The notes below the pieces were generated by a model. The model was not told the DNA's origin. It did no database searches and saw only the letters and a program-made list of their open reading frames with translations. Shown piece after piece: positions 6,833 to 10,316 of a stretch of 10,316 nt of DNA. The translations under genes were made by a program, and so were the position numbers. Origin of the DNA: CAYFVU01 sp964594775. GTDB lineage: Bacteria > Spirochaetota > Spirochaetia > DSM-16054 > Sediminispirochaetaceae. The DNA is taken from assembly GCA_964594775.1 (NCBI GenBank), contig CAZQNO010000084.1:1-10316 (forward strand), read 5' to 3'. Numbering within the stretch: position 1 is the stretch's first letter; the number at the start of each line of letters is the position of its first letter.

Positions 6833-7897
6833 CTACGCATCGTGATCGATTACCGCGGTCCCGCCCGCACCGACCTTATCCGCGGAAGTCCGAGACCTTC
6901 CGCAGGTGGACCGTATGACGAGACTCGGTTCGAGAACCATCGTATAGTCCTCCTCTTCCAACCTGTTCTCCAGGGCATCTATCAGCAGCAGCATGGCGTT
7001 GCGGCCAATTTCCACAGCAGGCTGAGCGACGGTGGTCAGTCCCATGTAGCGGGCAAATGAAATGTCGTCGAAGCCGAGGATGGAGATGTCATCGGGAACC
7101 CTTAATCCGTAATGCTCGACCGCTCCCTTCGCGCCGAAGGCGATCATGTCGTCGGCGCAGAAGATGGCGCTGCACGGCAGTCCCTCGGGAAAGAAGCGGG
7201 ATACTACGTCGAAAGCCCTATCGGAGTCGAAGGAGTCCTCGATGACGAGTTCAGGCTCCAATGTGAGTCCCGCCTCGGACATCGCCCTCTTAAACCCCTC
7301 GACTCTGCTCTGCTCGGTGCTGAGCTTGCTGTTTCCGCCGATGTAGAGTATGCTCCTGTGGCCGAGATCAAGAAGATAGCGGGTAGCCTGATAGGCACCA
7401 TTCTCGTTGTTCGTCACGACCTTTGGAAGACGTATACCCCTTACCTTCCTGTCGGCGAGAACAATCTTCTTGCCGGCTGCGGTGAGCTTTTCGAGAATCT
7501 CATCGTCTGGATTCTGGGAAATAAGCACGAGTCCGGGGATGTGCGAGGCGAGTATGGCCGCTAGGTTGGCCTTCTCCGTGTCCTCGTCATTCTGGGAACC
7601 GAAGTATATTATGCGGTAGTCGTGCCTTCGGCATATTTCCTCAACGCCGAACAAGATCGTGTGGAAGAATGGATTTTTCCCGTCCGGAATGACGACGGCG
7701 ATGGCCTTCCCCAGGGAGAGGTTTTTTCCTATGGGCTCGACCGGCTCCACGTCAAACTCCTGCAGCACCTTCATCACCCTATCCGCCGCTTCTCTGCTCA
7801 CCCCGCCCTTTCTGTTTATTACCCTGGAGACCGTCGAGGGTGAGACACCGGCGATGTCCGCCAGTTCCGTGAGCGTGTGGTCTTTCAGCCAAGCCAT
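6833..7897 (-). CDS. LacI-family transcriptional regulator
   Basis: The product is 354 residues. The N-terminal helix-turn-helix is clear (LTELADIAGVSPSTVSRVIN, residues 9-28). It is followed by a hinge segment in which the usual A-R-x-L appears as G-K-N-L (57-60), then a periplasmic-binding-protein-like sensor domain (about 62-335; IAVVIPD, LLDLGHRSILYIGG, ISILGFDDI). Residues past about 336 are a polar tail. It presumably represses its own operon and the divergent ribokinase until a ligand, perhaps ribose or the transported compound, binds; the effector is inferred. The start at 7897 is chosen because LacI regulators begin a few residues before the helix-turn-helix. The frame stays open to 8041, but that would run across the promoter region. 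No Shine-Dalgarno sequence precedes the ATG, and the predicted -10 box lies 6 nt upstream. It is the first gene of the transport operon. Confidence 0.92.
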   Translation of the reverse strand: MAWLKDHTLTELADIAGVSPSTVSRVINRKGGVSREAADRVMKVLQEFDVEPVEPIGKNLSLGKAIAVVIPDGKNPFFHTILFGVEEICRRHDYRIIYFGSQNDEDTEKANLAAILASHIPGLVLISQNPDDEILEKLTAAGKKIVLADRKVRGIRLPKVVTNNENGAYQATRYLLDLGHRSILYIGGNSKLSTEQSRVEGFKRAMSEAGLTLEPELVIEDSFDSDRAFDVVSRFFPEGLPCSAIFCADDMIAFGAKGAVEHYGLRVPDDISILGFDDISFARYMGLTTVAQPAVEIGRNAMLLLIDALENRLEEEDYTMVLEPSLVIRSTCGRSRTSADKVGAGGTAVIDHDA

Positions 7898-7903
7898 ACA
7901 GGT

Positions 7904-7932
7904 ATTATTGAAATCTTTTTCTGATCTGTCAA
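7904..7932 (-). promoter_or_regulatory. Sigma-70-type promoter for the lacI-pot-hydrolase operon
   Basis: On the minus strand, TTGACA (7932 down to 7927, perfect -35) is followed after exactly 17 bp by AATAAT (7909 down to 7904, 5 of 6 to the -10 consensus). Only 6 nt (ACCTGT) separate the -10 box from the lacI ATG, so transcription would start at or within a base or two of the start codon. Promoter strength and start point are predicted from the motifs. Confidence 0.65.
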
Positions 7933-7937
7933 TATTT

Positions 7938-7947
7938 TTTTGCAAAA
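7938..7947. promoter_or_regulatory. Perfect dyad TTTTGCAAAA, candidate operator
   Basis: This 10-bp perfect palindrome has a central GC step, lies 5 bp upstream of the -35 box of the lacI promoter and between the two divergent promoters. LacI-family operators are short dyads, usually with a central CG, so this is a reasonable but unproven binding site for the adjacent regulator. Confidence 0.35.
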
Positions 7948-7960
7948 TTCTTGAAACTAA

Positions 7961-7989
7961 TTGAAAATTTTTCAGCACTATTGTATCAT
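7961..7989 (+). promoter_or_regulatory. Sigma-70-type promoter for the ribokinase gene
   Basis: TTGAAA (7961-7966, 5 of 6 to the -35 consensus) and TATCAT (7984-7989, 5 of 6 to the -10 consensus) are 17 bp apart. A start near 7996 would give an untranslated leader of about 70 nt before the ribokinase ATG. It diverges from the lacI promoter, whose -35 box begins 28 bp away. Confidence 0.55.
7962..7974. promoter_or_regulatory. Dyad TGAAAA-T-TTTTCA overlapping the ribokinase promoter
   Basis: Perfect 6-bp arms (7962-7967 and 7969-7974) flank one central base. The dyad covers most of the -35 box and the start of the spacer of the predicted ribokinase promoter, a position where a bound repressor would block RNA polymerase. 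It is the best-placed candidate site for the LacI-family regulator on the ribokinase side. The AT-rich composition lowers confidence. Confidence 0.35.
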
Positions 7990-8014
7990 TTCTATATTTC
8001 ACGTAGTAGTGGTC

Positions 8015-8024
8015 CGAAGCTTCG
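8015..8024. promoter_or_regulatory. Perfect dyad CGAAGCTTCG in the ribokinase leader
   Basis: This 10-bp perfect palindrome lies about 20-30 nt downstream of the predicted ribokinase transcription start. It could be a roadblock-type operator or simply a chance palindrome. A second small stem (CCGG/CCGG, 8034-8037 with 8041-8044) sits shortly before the ribosome binding site. Confidence 0.25.
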
Positions 8025-8065
8025 CTTTTACTGCCGGCCACCGGCGCAGTGTGAAAGGAGGATTC

Positions 8066-8989
8066 ATGGGTATCTGTGTTGTGGGCAGCATCAATATGGA
8101 TTTCATAGTAGAAGTCTCTCGATTTCCGGCTCCTGGAGAAACAATAGCCGGCTCATCATTCCGCATGCTCCCGGGGGGCAAGGGGGCAAACCAAGCGGTA
8201 GCACTAAGCCGTCTCGGCTCCTCTGCGGTCATGGCCGGAAAGCTCGGAAACGACCTCTTCGCTTCGACTTATCGCCGTATCTTCGACGAGGAGGGGGTTG
8301 ATGCATCTCTAGTTGAAACCGAATCACAGACCGCTACCGGAACGGCGGTAATACAGGTAGACGGGAAGGGCCGAAACAGCATCGTCATTAGCGCCGGCGC
8401 AAACGGACGTGTCGATACCGATTACATCGATCGGATTTTTCCCTCTCTCTCGGGCACCGACTACTTCCTCTTCCAATTCGAGATCCCCGCAGAGACCAAC
8501 CTCCACGCACTGCATAAATGCGCCGCAACCGGAAAAAAGACCGTAGTCGATCCGGCCCCGGCGGGCGACTTCGACCCCGAGGTCTACCCATACACGACCA
8601 TCCTCACTCCCAACGAGGTGGAGGCGACCCAACTGTCCGGCATGGAACTCAAATCGAAGAATGACTTTCGGGAGTGTGGAAAGCTCCTCACAGACCGCGG
8701 CGCCACAACAGTAATCATAAAGGCTGGAGGCGCTGGGGCTTACCTTGTCAGAGAACACGAGTTCGAACATATTCCTCCCTACACGGTCCGCGTGAAGGAC
8801 AGCACTGCAGCCGGCGATGCCTTCAATGCAGCTCTTGCTTACGGCCTCTCCGTTGGACGGGAGCTTTGCAATGCCGTAGACTTCGCCAACGCTGTCGGAG
8901 CCCTCGCCTGCACTCAGCTCGGGGCCCAGACTGCACTCCCCACTGCTTCGGAGGTGGCCGAATTCATCAGCGGTGCCCGCAGGGACTGA
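8066..8989 (+). CDS. rbsK: Ribokinase (PfkB family)
   Basis: The product is 307 residues, close to the usual length of ribokinase. It would phosphorylate D-ribose with ATP to ribose 5-phosphate in the cytoplasm. Seen in order: GSINMD (7-12) with Asn10 and Asp12 for sugar contact, GGKGAN (37-42), FEIP with Glu139 (138-141), TPNEVEA (181-187), and the C-terminal PfkB signature DSTAAGDAFN (245-254), where Asp251 is the catalytic base and AAGD builds the anion hole. The AAGD form is the one found in true ribokinases rather than the GAGD of many other PfkB kinases. The start at 8066 follows AAAGGAGGA (8054-8062); the frame is open to 7961, but that would span the promoter. It is divergent from the lacI-led operon and probably co-regulated. 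Deoxyribose or another pentose is possible. Confidence 0.92.
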   Translation: MGICVVGSINMDFIVEVSRFPAPGETIAGSSFRMLPGGKGANQAVALSRLGSSAVMAGKLGNDLFASTYRRIFDEEGVDASLVETESQTATGTAVIQVDGKGRNSIVISAGANGRVDTDYIDRIFPSLSGTDYFLFQFEIPAETNLHALHKCAATGKKTVVDPAPAGDFDPEVYPYTTILTPNEVEATQLSGMELKSKNDFRECGKLLTDRGATTVIIKAGGAGAYLVREHEFEHIPPYTVRVKDSTAAGDAFNAALAYGLSVGRELCNAVDFANAVGALACTQLGAQTALPTASEVAEFISGARRD

Positions 8990-9046
8990 AAGCCGAGGAT
9001 TCCCCCACGCGCTCACATCTCCATGCGTAAACACACTCCTTCACAG

Positions 9047-9072
9047 CAACCAATCCAAAGGGGTAATGGTTG
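9047..9072. repeat. Inverted repeat CAACCA/TGGTTG
   Basis: Six-bp arms at 9047-9052 and 9067-9072 enclose a 14-nt loop. This is the first of several stems in the 302-bp gap (8990-9291) after the ribokinase gene. It is weak on its own and has no T-run. A 48-codon frame begins at the ATG at 9066 inside this element, but I do not call it a gene. Confidence 0.25.
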
Positions 9073-9103
9073 GGCCGGCGGGAAACGGACACACCAAGGA
9101 ATT

Positions 9104-9139
9104 CTGCTTCATTTTCTTAGCAAATGAGGTAGTTTTCTT
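9104..9139 (+). terminator. Probable intrinsic terminator after the ribokinase gene
   Basis: An 11-bp stem (9104-9114 with 9122-9132, including two G-T wobble pairs as RNA) has a 7-nt loop and is followed directly by TTTTCTT (9133-9139). It lies about 115 nt past the ribokinase stop and is the only stem with a T-tract in this gap. The stem is AT-rich, so it may be weak. Confidence 0.45.
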
Positions 9140-9141
9140 AA

Positions 9142-9186
9142 CCGTTGGAGGCATCTACATCTCCCAACGGATGGTGGACACCCACC
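9142..9186. repeat. Two adjacent hairpins of unknown role
   Basis: CCGTTGG (9142-9148) pairs with CCAACGG (9164-9170). Three nt later GGTGG (9173-9177) pairs with CCACC (9182-9186) around a 4-nt loop. Neither is followed by a T-run. They lie about 105-150 nt upstream of the CPBP gene and could be part of a structured leader, a remnant of a mobile repeat, or chance. Confidence 0.35.
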
Positions 9187-9208
9187 GGCGATCGGTACTC
9201 AGAAAATG

Positions 9209-9267
9209 GTAATTCAATTCCCGTCTTCAGCTTACCCGTCTTGCTAGTTCCCACGGAGAATTGTTAC
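9209..9267. repeat. Direct repeat CCCGTCTT twice inside an interrupted inverted repeat
   Basis: CCCGTCTT occurs at 9220-9227 and 9235-9242, a 15-bp period. The pair is flanked by GTAA-TT-CAATTC (9209-9220) and GAATTG-TTAC (9258-9267), complementary apart from the TT bulge. The element ends 24 nt before the CPBP ATG. Tandem 8-mers at this position resemble activator or response-regulator sites, but no regulator can be named and I see no convincing -35/-10 pair here. Confidence 0.3.
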
Positions 9268-9291
9268 ACCTTATGACAGGAGGTAATCACC

Positions 9292-10167
9292 ATGACAGAT
9301 AGATATTCCCGCAGTGCGGCTGCTCCCACCGCCCTTCGGCGGCTCTACCGGCCTTGGGCCTTCTTCGGATTCGATTTGGCCCTTACCTGGGGGCCTCTCT
9401 GGCTTTTGGTGGCGGGTCAGCAACTCGGCTGGTTTGAGGGGTCCTTCTTCCTCATAGCCCTTGCCGGGGGGAGTGCTGCTCTTTCGGCAGTACTTTTTGT
9501 TCATACCACCCGGCTGCCCGATTCCGCGAGACCGGCGAGAGAGTTCATAAAAGATTTTTGGCTGCGGGCCGTGGACCCGAGGAGGATTGGTCTTTACTGG
9601 TGGCCGATTATCCTTTTCCTGCAGTTTCTCATCAATATTGTTGCTAGTTTATTCTCTTTCATCGGCGGGGGAGATCCGGGACAGCTCCGTTTTTGTGAAG
9701 CCTTTTTAAACGCCCCATTGGGGTTTCTTGCCTTCATGTTGATCTTCGGACCCATACCGGAGGAGATCGGATGGCGGGGCTACGGACTGGACGCCCTTCG
9801 TACGAGAATGAATCTCCTCAACACCAGTCTCCTGCTGGGAGTGATCTGGGCCCTTTGGCACCTGCCCCTGGCCTTTGTAGAGGGGAGCTTCCAAAACGGG
9901 CTTGCCGAATATATGCCGAGTCTCATAAGCTATTTCTTCGCCTTCATCCCCACCAGTATTATCATGAGCTGGATTTACTACCGCACCAATCGAAGCACCC
10001 TTTCGGCAATCCTCTTCCACTTCGCGGGGAACACCGCGGGGGAGATCTTTCACCTCTCCCTGGAGACCAGAGTTATTCAGACCGTCCTCTGCGCTGTCGT
10101 TGCCCTGATAATTGTTATCGCCGAACGGCCCCTTTTTCGTCAGCGGGAATTCCAGATCGATTTTTAA
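9292..10167 (+). CDS. CPBP family intramembrane glutamic endopeptidase (CAAX protease / bacteriocin-processing-like)
   Basis: The product is 291 residues, an integral membrane protein with about seven or eight hydrophobic segments (first at about 22-42, last at about 262-277). The three motifs of the CPBP/Rce1-like family are present: PEEIGWRG (156-163) with Glu157, Glu158 and Arg162; WALWH (186-190) with His190; and HFAGN (243-247) with His243 and Asn247. These residues form the active site inside the bilayer in the family. The PIPEEIGWRGYGL subtype is common in bacteria, and its substrates are mostly unknown; roles in membrane-protein or peptide processing and in self-immunity are known for relatives. 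The start at 9292 follows AGGAGGT with 7-nt spacing. No peptide or bacteriocin gene is visible beside it, and it seems unrelated to the transport cluster. Confidence 0.88.
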   Translation: MTDRYSRSAAAPTALRRLYRPWAFFGFDLALTWGPLWLLVAGQQLGWFEGSFFLIALAGGSAALSAVLFVHTTRLPDSARPAREFIKDFWLRAVDPRRIGLYWWPIILFLQFLINIVASLFSFIGGGDPGQLRFCEAFLNAPLGFLAFMLIFGPIPEEIGWRGYGLDALRTRMNLLNTSLLLGVIWALWHLPLAFVEGSFQNGLAEYMPSLISYFFAFIPTSIIMSWIYYRTNRSTLSAILFHFAGNTAGEIFHLSLETRVIQTVLCAVVALIIVIAERPLFRQREFQIDF

Positions 10168-10169
10168 AA

Positions 10170-10234
10170 AGCAGAGCAAGGATAAAGAGAATCTATATAA
10201 AAGGAAGCTTATCCGCCTCTCTTGGTATTCTGCT
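10170..10234. repeat. Nested inverted repeats at the right edge
   Basis: AGCAGA (10170-10175) pairs with TCTGCT (10229-10234), and inside it GGATAA (10180-10185) pairs with TTATCC (10209-10214). The 23-nt inner loop is purine-rich and includes CTATATAAAA. The element begins 2 nt after the CPBP stop. It could be an mRNA 3'-end structure or the control region of a gene beyond the window. No T-run follows. The rest of the edge (to 10316) holds only small stems (TGCTC/GAGCA at 10231-10244, TCGCT/AGCGA at 10297-10309) and no gene I can support. Confidence 0.3.
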
Positions 10235-10316
10235 CGCCGGAGCAAAAGTCCAATGCGTTGAAGTGGTTCAAATCATGCGGGATAGGAAATAGATACTCGC
10301 TGAGAGCGAAGCACTT

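Noticed and set aside
6091..6918. Long plus-strand frame (275 codons) opposite the binding-protein gene
   Set aside because: It is antisense to a clear PotD-type gene with leader, ribosome binding site and family motifs, and the translation has no recognisable domain.
9066..9212. 48-codon frame in the gap before the protease gene
   Set aside because: It overlaps several hairpins and a probable terminator, its AAAGGGG is too close to the ATG to be a normal ribosome binding site, and the translation resembles nothing I know.
10194..10201. TATATA/TATAAA as a -10 box for a gene to the right
   Set aside because: No -35-like hexamer lies 16-18 bp upstream and no supported gene follows within the window.
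10255..10285. GGTTCAAATC resembling the T-arm of a tRNA
   Set aside because: The flanking bases do not form the 5-bp T-stem, and no anticodon or D-arm is found upstream, so it is not a tRNA.
1..10316. CRISPR arrays, insertion sequences, phage or toxin-antitoxin genes
   Set aside because: No regularly spaced repeats, transposase-like frames, terminal inverted repeats or paired small toxin-antitoxin frames were seen.

Overview
The window looks like a chromosomal stretch of a moderately GC-rich free-living bacterium, most likely a spirochaete of the Spirochaeta/Sediminispirochaeta kind. The reason is the style of the solute-binding protein leader (hydrophobic core ending in AGGAQE with no lipobox cysteine), which I associate with spirochaete binding proteins, together with a URO-D-like protein next to a catabolic cluster. 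This lineage call is an inference. There are no rRNA, tRNA, insertion-sequence or CRISPR features.

Layout. Positions 169-1323 (+) encode a URO-D-superfamily protein that is not a haem enzyme. It converges on a six-gene minus-strand operon running from 7897 down to 1522: LacI-family regulator, polyamine-type (PotD-like) binding protein, two permeases (PotB- and PotC-like), the ATPase (PotA-like), and an ADP-ribosylglycohydrolase-family enzyme with an unassigned N-terminal domain of about 145 residues. Divergent from the operon, at 8066-8989 (+), is a ribokinase with essentially all ribokinase signature residues. The 168-bp divergent region holds a good sigma-70-type promoter in each direction and several short perfect dyads that could be LacI-family operators. 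A hairpin-rich gap of about 300 bp follows, then a CPBP (CAAX-protease/bacteriocin-processing) family membrane protease at 9292-10167 (+). The last 149 bp contain only nested inverted repeats.

How the genes may work together. The importer, N-glycosidase-fold hydrolase and ribokinase, under one regulator, suggest a salvage or catabolic pathway. A ribosylated compound, probably carrying a positive charge because the binding protein is of the polyamine type, would be imported, its N-ribosidic bond cleaved by the ADP-ribosylglycohydrolase homologue, and the ribose phosphorylated by the kinase to ribose 5-phosphate. The logic resembles the E. coli yegTUV gene set (transporter, ADP-ribosylglycohydrolase family, PfkB kinase), but with an ABC importer in place of the permease. 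The substrate is not determined by the sequence.

Control features include a lacI promoter whose -10 box lies 6 nt from the ATG (a probable leaderless mRNA) and a strong hairpin between the binding-protein and permease genes that probably sets their expression ratio.
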